From assembly GCA_030156535.1 (NCBI GenBank), contig JASGMJ010000016.1, positions 62,001 through 126,000 on the forward strand: a DNA stretch of 64,000 nucleotides. The letters are read 5' to 3'. Under the pieces are notes generated by a model. The model saw only the letters and a list, made by a program, of their open reading frames with translations. It was not told the origin of the DNA and searched no databases. Each line of letters opens with the position of its first letter. The stretch's first letter is position 1. The translations under genes and the position numbers were made by a program. Positions 18,652 through 26,817 of this stretch are shown here, one piece after another. The stretch is from Candidatus Sumerlaeota bacterium. Its GTDB lineage: Bacteria > Sumerlaeota > Sumerlaeia > SLMS01 > JAHLLQ01.

Positions 18652-18671
18652 CCCAGCACTGAAGTGCTGGG
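18652..18671. repeat. Perfect palindrome CCCAGCACT-GA-AGTGCTGGG
   Basis: Nine-base arms with a two-base loop, flanked on both sides by GTCCC-N-GGGAC palindromes (18614-18627 and 18684-18696). The cluster resembles the REP-like elements that occur in intergenic DNA of many environmental bacteria. Confidence 0.65.
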
Positions 18672-18693
18672 CTACGATCAGTCGTCCCTACGG

Positions 18694-18753
18694 GACTCTC
18701 TGATGAAGGAAGAGACTCTGTGATGAACTCAGGGACTCTGTGATGGAAGCACG
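18694..18753 (+). repeat. Three tandem 20-bp units upstream of the CrtI-like gene
   Basis: GACTCT(C/G)TGATG(A/G)A begins at 18694, 18714 and 18734, exactly 20 bp apart; the last eight or so bases of each unit diverge. The array ends 21 bp before the GTG start at 18775. Confidence 0.75.
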
Positions 18754-18774
18754 GCACTCTCGGAGCGCACGCAC

Positions 18775-20319
18775 GTGAAAGTTGTCGTCGACAAGAACCT
18801 TGAAGGCGCACACGTCATCGTTGTCGGCTCGGGGATTGCGGGTCTGAGCGCCGCCATCGCCCTGTCCGCACGCGGGGCACGCGTGCGCGTTCTCGAACGC
18901 GCCGCCGACCCCGGGGGGCGCTGGGCGCCACTCGAAGCCGACGGCTTTGCCACGACCCTCGCCGATCCCATCGTCACCCAGCCCCATGTGCTCGGCCAGC
19001 TCTTCGCCCTCGCCAACCTGCGCCTCAGCGATTTCCTCGAATTCCGCGCCGTCGATCCCTTCCTGCGCCTCGTGTTTGCCGATGGTGCGACCTTCGACGT
19101 GCACGCCGAGCGCGAAGCCTTCGCCGCCGAAGTGGCGCTTTCTTCCGACGCCGAAGCGGAACGCCTCGGGCGTCTGTGGCCGCGCTGGGAGAAGAGCGCC
19201 CACAACGCCGCCGAGACCGTCTTCACTGTTCCGGGCGAGGGAAACGCCCTCTTTCGCCGACTGCTTGCGTTTCCGGCGGGCTGGCCGCTCGCCGCCGCCG
19301 CCCTCACGCCGTGGCGCGGCCCGCGCTTCTCCCCGCACCACTTTCCGAAAGCCCCGCTCCCCGCTGTTTTCGATGCGCTCGCCCATTCCTGGGGAGCCAC
19401 TGCCGGCCGGGCTGCTCCGCAGTTTCGCGTCGCCCTGCTCAACGACCTGCTCCACGGCGCGTGGGTTCCCACCGCCGGGCCCCGCGCCGTCCTCGACGCC
19501 CTGCTGCGCGTCTGCCAGCTCAACGGCATCCGTATCGTCACCGGCGCGTGCGTCAGGAGCCTGAACATCGAGAACGGCGTCGTGCGCCACGTTGCGGGCG
19601 ACGGCTTCAAGACGCTGCGGGCGGACATCGTCATCAGCACCATCGGCATCGCCGAGACGCTGGAAACGCTCGTCCCCGCCTGCGAGGATCGCACGCGCGC
19701 CCTGCGGCGTTTGCGCCGCCAACGGCCGTCGCGCTCGGCGTTCCTGCTCTTCCTGCGCTGCCGCCGCCGCTGGCCGCTGTTCGACGAAACGCCGCGCCTG
19801 CTGCTCGTTCCCGGGGAACGTCTGGAAATGAACCGCCAGATCGACCATTGGCGCGTTCCCGCCGCCAAGCCCCCGATCCTTGTCACCAATTTGTCCGCGC
19901 TCAACGGCACGGAGGATGGCGAAACGCTCCTGCGTCTCGATGTGCCGATGCCGCCGGTCTCGGACCGCTTCCGCTGGTCGCCGGAAACGATCAGTGCCGA
20001 GCGCGCGCGTCTGCTGCTGCGTCTGGAACAACACGGCGCCGATGGCCTCACCGATTCCATCATGGCCGAGGCGGTTCTTTCTCCCGCGGACGTTGCCGCC
20101 CGTTTGGGCGGAGGCGACGGCGCGCTCTTCGGTCCGTCCGCCCATCGCCTCAACGGCTGGCTGACCCGTCCCGCGCAGCAATCCTCCGAGTTCCGCGGCT
20201 TGTTCTTCGCCGGTGTTGATGCTCATCCCGGTCCCGGGCTTCCGCATCAGGTTCTCGGCGGGATGCTCGCCGCCGAGCGCGCCGCCGATGCCTGGCAACA
20301 ATCGCCCCCGCTGGAGTAA
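18775..20319 (+). CDS. FAD-dependent desaturase/oxidoreductase, CrtI (phytoene desaturase)-like
   Basis: 514 residues. The N-terminus carries an FAD Rossmann motif VIVVGSGIAGLSAAIAL (GxGxxG at G18, G20, G23) with the ribose-binding acid at E41 and then DPGGRW. The C-terminal half contains FRGLFFAGVDAHPGPGLPHQVLGGM, like the C-terminal FAD-binding block of CrtI/CrtN-type desaturases. The start is GTG at 18775 with GGAG at 18762-18765; an upstream ATG at 18743 is out of frame. It is followed by a photolyase gene, a pairing often seen in light-stress loci, which supports a carotenoid role. No phytoene synthase is nearby, so a different amine-oxidase-fold substrate is possible. Confidence 0.8.
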   Translation: MKVVVDKNLEGAHVIVVGSGIAGLSAAIALSARGARVRVLERAADPGGRWAPLEADGFATTLADPIVTQPHVLGQLFALANLRLSDFLEFRAVDPFLRLVFADGATFDVHAEREAFAAEVALSSDAEAERLGRLWPRWEKSAHNAAETVFTVPGEGNALFRRLLAFPAGWPLAAAALTPWRGPRFSPHHFPKAPLPAVFDALAHSWGATAGRAAPQFRVALLNDLLHGAWVPTAGPRAVLDALLRVCQLNGIRIVTGACVRSLNIENGVVRHVAGDGFKTLRADIVISTIGIAETLETLVPACEDRTRALRRLRRQRPSRSAFLLFLRCRRRWPLFDETPRLLLVPGERLEMNRQIDHWRVPAAKPPILVTNLSALNGTEDGETLLRLDVPMPPVSDRFRWSPETISAERARLLLRLEQHGADGLTDSIMAEAVLSPADVAARLGGGDGALFGPSAHRLNGWLTRPAQQSSEFRGLFFAGVDAHPGPGLPHQVLGGMLAAERAADAWQQSPPLE

Positions 20320-20375
20320 GAGGAACCGGTCTTGCTCTCACCATCGGGCAACCCCATGCGCGAGCCGCTCTCCTC

Positions 20376-21809
20376 ATGCCAACACTCTCCCCCATCATTG
20401 TCTGGTTCCGCCGCGATTTGCGCCTGGCCGACAATCCGGCACTGCGCGAGGCCGTTGATCGCGGTGCTCCCGTCGTTCCCGTCTACATCCACGCACCAGA
20501 GGAGGAAGCCCCTTGGAGTCCCGGCGGCGCGTCGCAATGGTGGCTGCATCACGCTCTCGCTCGCCTGGCCGAGAGTCTGGAGCAACGCGGTTCGCGCCTG
20601 ATCGTGCGGCGCGGGCCGAGCGAAAAGGCCCTGCTGGATCTTGCCCGCGAAACCGGCGCCACCGCCGTTTGCTGGAACCGCCTGTACGATCCGGGAACGC
20701 TGGAACGCGACAAGGCCGTCAAGCTCGCCCTGCGCGCATCGGGCATCGAGGCCTTCTCGCGCAACGCGGCGCTGCTCTTTGAACCGTGGACGATCCAGAC
20801 GGGCACCGGCGATCCGTACAAGGTCTTCACGCCCTTCTGGCGCCGCTGTCTTCAGGAAACCCCGCCGCCGCATCCCATCGCCAAACCCCACCGCGTTCCC
20901 GCGCCCGCCGCGTGGCCCGAATCCGTTCCGCTCGGGGAGCTTGGCCTGCTTCCCGCCATCAAGTGGGACGCCGGGTTTTGCGACGCGTGGACGCCGGGCG
21001 AGGACGGCGCGCACGCCAGCCTGCGGCGCTTTGCAGGTGAGCACGCCGCCGCCTATGGAAACACGCGCAACCGCCCCGACCTCGCGGGAACGTCGCGCCT
21101 CTCGCCCCATTTGCACTTCGGCGAAATCGGCCCGCGCCAGGTCTGGCACACCGTCGCGCGTGACGGTCCGCTCTCCGAAGGAGTCCGCACGTTCCTCGCG
21201 GAAATCGGCTGGCGCGAGTTCGCGCACCATCTGCTCTTTCACTACCCGCGCACCACACACGAGCCACTCCGTCCCGAATTTTCGGCGTTCCCGTGGCGTA
21301 CCGCCGAACGCGATCTCGCCGCGTGGCAGCAGGGGCGCACGGGCTACCCCATCGTCGATGCCGGAATGCGCGAGCTGTGGGCGACCGGATGGATGCACAA
21401 CCGCGTGCGCATGATCGTCGCGTCGTTTCTCGTGAAGCACCTGCTGCTGCCGTGGAACGATGGCGCCGCATGGTTCTGGGACACGCTCGTCGATGCCGAC
21501 CTCGCTGCGAACACGCTCGGTTGGCAATGGAGCGCCGGATGCGGCGCCGATGCGGCGCCGTACTTCCGCGTGTTCAATCCCATTTTGCAGGGCGCGAAGT
21601 TCGATCCGAAGGGCGAGTACGTTCGCCGCTGGGTGCCCGAGATCGCGGCGCTGCCGGGCAGGCATCTGTTTGCTCCGTGGGAGGCCCCGGCCGGCGTGCT
21701 GGACGAAGCGCGCGTGCGGCTCGGCACGACCTATCCGCATCCGCTCGTCGAGCACCCGGAAGGCCGCGCCCGCGCCCTCGCCGCGTTCGAGACGATCAGA
21801 AAGAACTGA
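20376..21809 (+). CDS. phrB: Deoxyribodipyrimidine photolyase (class I)
   Basis: 477 residues, normal for class I CPD photolyases. The N-terminal alpha/beta domain starts IVWFRRDLRLADNPAL. The C-terminal FAD domain contains GRTGYPIVDAGMRELWATGW, MHNRVRMIVASFLVK and WSAGCGADAAPYFRVFNP, including the conserved asparagine, arginine and tryptophans that bind FAD and the lesion. It repairs UV-induced cyclobutane pyrimidine dimers using blue light. It lies 56 bp after the CrtI-like gene on the same strand, probably in one transcript. Its TGA stop forms one arm of a perfect palindrome shared with the stop of the convergent mgtE gene. Confidence 0.94.
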   Translation: MPTLSPIIVWFRRDLRLADNPALREAVDRGAPVVPVYIHAPEEEAPWSPGGASQWWLHHALARLAESLEQRGSRLIVRRGPSEKALLDLARETGATAVCWNRLYDPGTLERDKAVKLALRASGIEAFSRNAALLFEPWTIQTGTGDPYKVFTPFWRRCLQETPPPHPIAKPHRVPAPAAWPESVPLGELGLLPAIKWDAGFCDAWTPGEDGAHASLRRFAGEHAAAYGNTRNRPDLAGTSRLSPHLHFGEIGPRQVWHTVARDGPLSEGVRTFLAEIGWREFAHHLLFHYPRTTHEPLRPEFSAFPWRTAERDLAAWQQGRTGYPIVDAGMRELWATGWMHNRVRMIVASFLVKHLLLPWNDGAAWFWDTLVDADLAANTLGWQWSAGCGADAAPYFRVFNPILQGAKFDPKGEYVRRWVPEIAALPGRHLFAPWEAPAGVLDEARVRLGTTYPHPLVEHPEGRARALAAFETIRKN

Positions 21810-21824
21810 GCGGCCAGCCGCTCA
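21807..21824. terminator. Perfect palindrome spanning both convergent stop codons
   Basis: TGAGCGGC-CA-GCCGCTCA. The left TGA is the photolyase stop (21807-21809) and the right TCA is the mgtE stop on the minus strand (21822-21824). It would form the same eight-pair hairpin in both transcripts, so it is a likely bidirectional terminator, though without T runs. Confidence 0.6.
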
Positions 21825-23270
21825 ATCCGCCAGGATGGCCATGCTGATCTGGAGGTAGATGAACAGGCCGACGACGTCCATCATCGTGCTGATGAAGGGG
21901 CCGGACATCAACGCGGGGTCCATGTTCACTTTCTTGAAGAGCAACGGCAGCAGCGTGCCGAACATGTTGGAAATCACGACGATGCTGGAAAGGCCGATGG
22001 AAACGCACAGCGCGATGCCGTGCTGCCCGGGTGCAACGAGCGAAACGAGTGGCAGCGCGAGAAGGCCGAGTGGCAGCGAGAGCATGAGGCTGATGGCGAA
22101 TTCGCGCCGCAGGATCGGCCACAAGTCGGACAGGCTGACCTCGCCCGTGGCGATGGCGCGGATGACGAGTGCGGCGGACTGCGTGCCTGTGTTCCCCCCC
22201 GTCGCGATCATCACGGGCAGAAAGAGCGCGAGAGCGATCTGGGCCTGGAGAAAATTCTCGTAGCCGCTGAGCAGCAGCGCGCCGCCCGTCTCGGCAACGA
22301 GCAGCGCGGCGAGCCAGACGATGCGGCGCTTCACCAGGTCCCACGGTCTCTCCGTAACGTAGGATTCCTCCGTCGGGATGACGGCGGCCTGGAGCTGCAC
22401 GTCCTCGTTGTGCTCCTGCTCGACGATGTCCATGATGTCGTCGAAGGTGACGATGCCGAGCAGCTTGTTGTCGCGATCGACAACGGGGAGAGCGATGACG
22501 TCGTACTTGCGAAAGAGATCGGCGGCTTCTTCCTGGTCCGTCGTGGCGGAGATGGAGATGGCGGATTCGTGCATGACGTCGGCGACGGTGGCATCGAGCG
22601 GAGAGGTAACGAGTTCGCGAAGACTGACGTAGCCGAGCAGATGGCGGTCGTTGTCGATCACATAGAGCGCGTAGACCGTTTCGCGGTTCATCCCGATGCG
22701 GCGGATTTTGGCGAGGGACTGCTCGACGGTCATTTTGGGTTTCAGGTAGATGTAGTCGGGCGTCATGAAACGGCCGACGGACTCCTCGGGATAGTTGAGG
22801 AGCATCTGGGCGACCTGGCGCTCTTCGGGCGAGAGCATCAGGATGAGGCGCTGTGCGGCCTTGGGGGGGAGTTCTTCGAGGAGCTGGGTGCGATCGTCGG
22901 CCGACATCTCTTCGAGGATGTGGCGGAGGGTTTCGCTGCGCAGCGATTCGAGCAGGGCCTGTTGCTCGGGGAATTCGAGGTACTCGAAGACCTCGGTGGC
23001 AACGTCCTTGGAGAGCAGGCGGAAGACGACGACGAGATCGGAGGCCTCGAGGTCGGAGATCAGTTCGGCGAGGTCGACAACAGGGAGTTCGCTCAGGGTC
23101 TCCTTGAGCGGGCGGAACTGACGGTTCCGGACGTATTCCTCGATTTCGGGTAAGAGAAGGCGACCGAGCATCGGGAGGCCCGCCGTCGAGGGGGAGTGGC
23201 TGGTTCGGAGTTGGTCATCTTCCGGGCCAGGGGGCAAGTCGGCCGGAAGATTGTCCGGCTGCCCGAGCAT
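21822..23270 (-). CDS. mgtE: Magnesium transporter MgtE
   Basis: 482 residues with the full MgtE order: an N-terminal helical superhelix (about 40-165, with LPPKAAQRLILMLSPEERQ), a CBS pair (about 165-290, including FMTPDYIYLKPKMTVEQSLA and VVDRDNKLLGIVTFDDIMDI), a plug helix, and five membrane spans containing PVMIATGGNTGTQSAALV. The cytosolic domains sense magnesium and gate the channel. The ATG at 23270 gives an extended N-terminus; an internal ATG near MLGRLLLPEIEEYV is an alternative. No M-box could be recognised in the short leader. It converges with the photolyase gene. Confidence 0.94.
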   Translation of the reverse strand: MLGQPDNLPADLPPGPEDDQLRTSHSPSTAGLPMLGRLLLPEIEEYVRNRQFRPLKETLSELPVVDLAELISDLEASDLVVVFRLLSKDVATEVFEYLEFPEQQALLESLRSETLRHILEEMSADDRTQLLEELPPKAAQRLILMLSPEERQVAQMLLNYPEESVGRFMTPDYIYLKPKMTVEQSLAKIRRIGMNRETVYALYVIDNDRHLLGYVSLRELVTSPLDATVADVMHESAISISATTDQEEAADLFRKYDVIALPVVDRDNKLLGIVTFDDIMDIVEQEHNEDVQLQAAVIPTEESYVTERPWDLVKRRIVWLAALLVAETGGALLLSGYENFLQAQIALALFLPVMIATGGNTGTQSAALVIRAIATGEVSLSDLWPILRREFAISLMLSLPLGLLALPLVSLVAPGQHGIALCVSIGLSSIVVISNMFGTLLPLLFKKVNMDPALMSGPFISTMMDVVGLFIYLQISMAILAD

Positions 23271-23363
23271 GGGAGGGGAAGAGGCAGCGGATGGTCAAGA
23301 TGAAGGACGGCAAAGGTTGAGGCAGGGGTGCATCTCGCGGATTCGGTGGGGGAAGGCGTGGTG

Positions 23364-23460
23364 GCGTCCCTCCGGGACGCGAAATCATTGGGCGTCCTAC
23401 CCGGCACTGCCCTTCGGGACGGCAACGGGCTATTCAGCTGCCATCCCTGTCGGGACGGGC
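23364..23460. repeat. Cluster of GTCCC-N-GGGAC palindromes
   Basis: GCGTCCC-TCC-GGGACGC (23364-23380) is a perfect palindrome. CCCTTCGGGAC and ATCCCTGTCGGGACG follow within 80 bp. They are the same family as the elements at 18614-18696. The cluster lies between the divergent mgtE and BamE-like genes. Confidence 0.65.
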
Positions 23461-23549
23461 GTCGGGATGAAGGCGAAACGGAAAACCGAAGACTTCTCCC
23501 CGCGATCTTCCCGTTGCCCGGAGGACGGCGGGCGCGGATCGTGGCGCCC

Positions 23550-24125
23550 ATGTACAAGTCCGGTTCCAATGTCTCCAGGCAGTCCCCGCCGACCGGCCGT
23601 TCCACGGGCCGCAAGATCGCCATCGGTTGCGGCATTGTGGTGCTGGCGGGGTGTGTGGTGGGGATGCTGCTGGCGGTGGCGGCGATGTTTCTGCCCGGAG
23701 CGGCCAGCGTGGAATTGCCGGCGGGGATTTCCCTGCCCGGCCTGCAAACGCCCGCGCCCTCGCCCACTCCCGCGCAGGACGTCGTCATCACAAACGAGAA
23801 CATCAACGAGCTGCTCGGCCGCGAAGTCGTTCCGGAAGAGGAGGCGGGAACGGTGAAGCTGCTGCCATCGGGGGGAGTGACCCTGGACGTTGGAATGACC
23901 GAGCAGCAGGTGCGCGACATTCTGGGCCGCCCGAAGTCCATCCAGCGAGTGGCGACCAACGAGCCCGAACGCACGGGCGGCATGGTGTCGTGGATCTACG
24001 AGCGGGAAACCGTGATGAATGGCAAGAGGACGTCTCGGACGGTGACCGTCGTTTTCCGCGACGGCGTGATGATCGACGTCGTTGGGCTGCAGCGGCTCGA
24101 TGCTCCGGCCGGGACGGGAAGTTGA
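23550..24125 (+). CDS. Small membrane-anchored protein with BamE/SmpA-OmlA-like domain
   Basis: 191 residues from the ATG at 23550. The open frame continues upstream, but that part reads through the palindromic repeats. A single hydrophobic segment at residues 21-46 (IAIGCGIVVLAGCVVGMLLA) is followed by a Pro-rich linker. The C-terminal domain has VGMTEQQVRDILGRPKSI, the hallmark of SmpA/OmlA/BamE-like folds, then a WIYER strand and VVFRDGVMIDV. These small domains occur in BamE and in unrelated lipoproteins. C26 and C33 lie inside the span, so this could be a signal anchor rather than a lipobox. A role in outer-membrane assembly is only a possibility. Confidence 0.75.
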   Translation: MYKSGSNVSRQSPPTGRSTGRKIAIGCGIVVLAGCVVGMLLAVAAMFLPGAASVELPAGISLPGLQTPAPSPTPAQDVVITNENINELLGREVVPEEEAGTVKLLPSGGVTLDVGMTEQQVRDILGRPKSIQRVATNEPERTGGMVSWIYERETVMNGKRTSRTVTVVFRDGVMIDVVGLQRLDAPAGTGS

Positions 24126-24221
24126 AGAGCGTCCTGGCGGGCAACGCCCTCTTGACGCTTTGGCCCGCCACCGCAATCCTTGCCTCCAGACGCATCCCAC
24201 TCCCGCGTCACGAGGCTCCGC

Positions 24222-24545
24222 GTGAATCATGAGCAAAAGATCGAGCAGCTCGAGAAGTTGCTCGCCATTGAGTCCGAAGCGAACGATCCGCTGACGCACT
24301 TCCTGCTCGGCCGCGAGTATCTGGAGGCGGAGCGGCCGGCCGATGCCGTCGGCGCGTTCGAGCGCTGCATCGCGCTGAACCCGCACTACACCGCCGCGTA
24401 TCGCTTTCTTGGCGACAGCCACCGCGCGTTCGGCGCCAACGCCCACGCCCGCGAGGCGTACGAAATCGGCATCGGCGTTGCGAGCGAAACGGGCGACATG
24501 CAGGCCGGCAAGGAAATGCAGGCGCTCCTTCGCAGGCTTGAGTGA
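24222..24545 (+). CDS. Small TPR protein
   Basis: 107 residues from GTG at 24222, preceded by GAGG (24212-24215); an in-frame TTG at 24180 is a less likely start. The sequence has a tetratricopeptide pattern: FLLGREYLEAERPADAVGAF, then ERCIALNPHYTAAYRFLGDS, then HRAFGANAHAREAYEIGI. Two to three TPR units fill nearly the whole protein, with no signal or membrane span. Its stop overlaps the GTG start of the GT2 gene (GTGA), so the two are coupled. It may act as a scaffold for the glycosyltransferases downstream; this is inferred from position only. Confidence 0.8.
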   Translation: MNHEQKIEQLEKLLAIESEANDPLTHFLLGREYLEAERPADAVGAFERCIALNPHYTAAYRFLGDSHRAFGANAHAREAYEIGIGVASETGDMQAGKEMQALLRRLE

Positions 24546-25510
24546 ATCCCATGCAGCCCATCGGCCTTTCCGTCGTCATTCCGATTTTCAACGAGCAGGA
24601 GAACCTGCGGCCGCTCGCCACGCGGTTGCGCCGCTCGCTCGACGCAACGGGCGAATCGTGGGAAGTGATTTTCGTCAACGACGCCAGCCGCGACGACTCG
24701 CTCGCGCTGATGCGGCGCCTCAGCGCGAAGGACCCGCGTTTCCGCGCCGTCAGCCTCTCGCGCAACTTCGGCCACCAGACGGCCATCACCGCCGGCATGG
24801 CCCACGCCCGCGGCCAGGCCGTTGTCCTGATGGACGGCGACTTGCAGGATCCCCCGGAAGTCGTTCCCCAACTGCTGGAAAAAATGAAGAGCGGCCGCTG
24901 GGACGTCGTCTTTGCCGTGCGCCGCAAGCGCAAGGAACCCGCTGCGATCCGCTTCCTCTACTTTGCCTTCTATCGTCTGCTGCGCCGCATGTCGAGCGTC
25001 GACATCCCGCTCGACAGTGGCGACTTCTGCATCATGAGCCGCCGCGTCGCCGATACGCTCAACCGACTCCCCGAGCGCAATCGCTTCGTGCGCGGCCTGC
25101 GTTCCTGGGTGGGGTTTCGCCAGACGGGGATGGAGTACGAACGGGCGGCGCGCCACGCGGGCTCGCCCAAGTACACGCTCAAGTCGCTCGTCAAGCTGGC
25201 CTTCGACGGCATCTTTTCGTTCTCGTACCTGCCGCTGCGGTTGAGCACCACGCTGGGCCTTGTCGTCTCGGTGCTCGGGTTGCTGTACGCGGCGTTCGTT
25301 GTGCTGGCGCGGGTGCTCGGCGCGTACCAGCAGATCCCCGGCTGGACGACGGTGGTCGTTGCGGTGCTTGTGCTCGGGGGCGTGCAGCTCGTGATGCTCG
25401 GGCTCGTTGGCGAGTACATGGGCCGCGTTTACGATGAAATCAAGGGGCGGCCTTCGTACCTTGTGGACGAGCTGATCGGCTTTGACGATGCGCCGCGGCG
25501 GGCCGAATGA
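24542..25510 (+). CDS. Glycosyltransferase family 2, polyprenyl-phosphate sugar synthase type (ArnC/GtrB-like)
   Basis: 322 residues. The GT-A domain has SVVIPIFNEQEN, VNDASRDDS and MDGDLQDPPE, the acidic metal and nucleotide-sugar motifs of the DPM1/GtrB/ArnC group. Two C-terminal hydrophobic segments (about 225-245 and 260-285) anchor it to the membrane, as in GtrB. Such enzymes load a sugar from a nucleotide donor onto undecaprenyl phosphate, which GT-C enzymes then use in the periplasm. Several GT-C-like proteins are in this window (27860, 34390 and 37878). The start is GTG at 24542 or ATG at 24551. Confidence 0.9.
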   Translation: MNPMQPIGLSVVIPIFNEQENLRPLATRLRRSLDATGESWEVIFVNDASRDDSLALMRRLSAKDPRFRAVSLSRNFGHQTAITAGMAHARGQAVVLMDGDLQDPPEVVPQLLEKMKSGRWDVVFAVRRKRKEPAAIRFLYFAFYRLLRRMSSVDIPLDSGDFCIMSRRVADTLNRLPERNRFVRGLRSWVGFRQTGMEYERAARHAGSPKYTLKSLVKLAFDGIFSFSYLPLRLSTTLGLVVSVLGLLYAAFVVLARVLGAYQQIPGWTTVVVAVLVLGGVQLVMLGLVGEYMGRVYDEIKGRPSYLVDELIGFDDAPRRAE

Positions 25511-26652
25511 GCCAGCGCCGCCGCATTCTGCTCGTCACGTACGAGTACCCGCCGGTGGGCGGCGGGATGGGGAAGGCGGCACGCGCCATCGGGCGCGCCC
25601 TGCTGCGGCGCGGCTACGACGTGGCGGTGCTCACGTCGCGGTTTCGCGGCCAGCCGCGCGACGAACGCCACACCGACGGGCTGCGGATTCTGCGCATTCC
25701 CGTGCTGAGGCGGCACATCAATTACGCCAGTGCCGCCGAGGTGCTCTCCTTCGCCGCTTCCGGCGCGCTGTACGCCGGATGGGTGAAGCGGCGCTTTCGC
25801 CCCACGGCCTGCGTTGCGTTCCTGACGATTCCCTCGGGCTTCGTGGCCGAGGTTCTTCGCCTGACGGGCGGGCCGCCGTGGATCGACCTTCTGCGCGGGC
25901 AGGACGTTCCGGGCTACCCGGACACGCCGCGTTGGATGCACCGCCTCGCGTGGCCGGTGACGTGGTGGCTCTGGCACCGCGCCGCGCACGTGGTGGCGAA
26001 CAGCGAGGGACTCGCGGCGCTCGCGCACGAATCCGACGCCAGACTCCCCATCCGCATCATGCCCAACGGCATCGACGTCGAGCGTTATGTGCCGCCCGCC
26101 AAGGGGCGCCTGGAACGCACCGTGCGCGTGCTGTACACCGGACGGCTCGTGCGCTTCAAGGGGCTGCGCAATCTCATCGAGGCCTGGCGCCTTGTCGTGC
26201 GCGGCACGCAAATGCCTGCGGAACTTTGGATTGCGGGGCATGGGCCCGAGCGCCCGGTGCTCGAAGCGCTCGCCGAGCAGGCAGGCCTTGCCAGGAGCGT
26301 CCGCTTTCTCGGCAGGTTGGAGGAGGACAAACTCATTCGCGCGTTGCAGCGCGCCGACATTTTCGTCAATCCCTCCGAGGGCGAGGGAATGCCCAACGCC
26401 GTGCTGGAGGCGATGGCGTGCGGCTTGCCGGTGGTGCTGTCCGACATCGCGCCGCACCGCGAGATGCTCGTGGGCGGACGGGGCGGTGTGCTGTGCGACG
26501 CCACGCGTCCGAAGGCGATTGCGCGCGCGTTGCTCGACGTGATGGACGACCGCGAGACGCGGCTGCACCTGGGCGAGGAGGCGCGCGAAATCGTGCGCAC
26601 GCACTTTAGCTGGGATCAGGCCCTGGAGACGCTGGACGAGTTGCTGGAATGA
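25507..26652 (+). CDS. Glycosyltransferase family 4 (GT-B fold)
   Basis: 381 residues. The N-terminal domain begins RILLVTYEYPPVGGGMGKAA, typical of GT4 retaining transferases. The C-terminal domain contains VLYTGRLVRFKGLRNLI and NPSEGEGMPNAVLEAMACGLPVV, with the donor-binding EGEGMPNAVLE block (the EX7E motif). It is predicted to be cytosolic or peripheral. The ATG overlaps the GT2 stop (ATGA), completing a TPR-GT2-GT4 run. The product is probably a step in lipid-linked glycan or lipopolysaccharide assembly; sugar and acceptor are unknown. Confidence 0.9.
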   Translation: MSQRRRILLVTYEYPPVGGGMGKAARAIGRALLRRGYDVAVLTSRFRGQPRDERHTDGLRILRIPVLRRHINYASAAEVLSFAASGALYAGWVKRRFRPTACVAFLTIPSGFVAEVLRLTGGPPWIDLLRGQDVPGYPDTPRWMHRLAWPVTWWLWHRAAHVVANSEGLAALAHESDARLPIRIMPNGIDVERYVPPAKGRLERTVRVLYTGRLVRFKGLRNLIEAWRLVVRGTQMPAELWIAGHGPERPVLEALAEQAGLARSVRFLGRLEEDKLIRALQRADIFVNPSEGEGMPNAVLEAMACGLPVVLSDIAPHREMLVGGRGGVLCDATRPKAIARALLDVMDDRETRLHLGEEAREIVRTHFSWDQALETLDELLE

Positions 26653-26817
26653 GAGCGGGGGCTGGGTGACGATGTGGCCGGGTGGACAAAGTAGACGAGA
26701 AGCATGTTGTTCCAGACGGTCCACACTCCGTCCTGATCGTCCCTCCGGATTGCGATAGACCCGCGGCCCCAAGGGGGGCCACGATCCGCGTCTGATTCCC
26801 CTTCCGGAGCCGTCCCC

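Noticed and set aside
23328..23549. N-terminal extension of the BamE-like protein
   Set aside because: It translates palindromic repeat DNA; the ATG at 23550 immediately precedes the conserved anchor.
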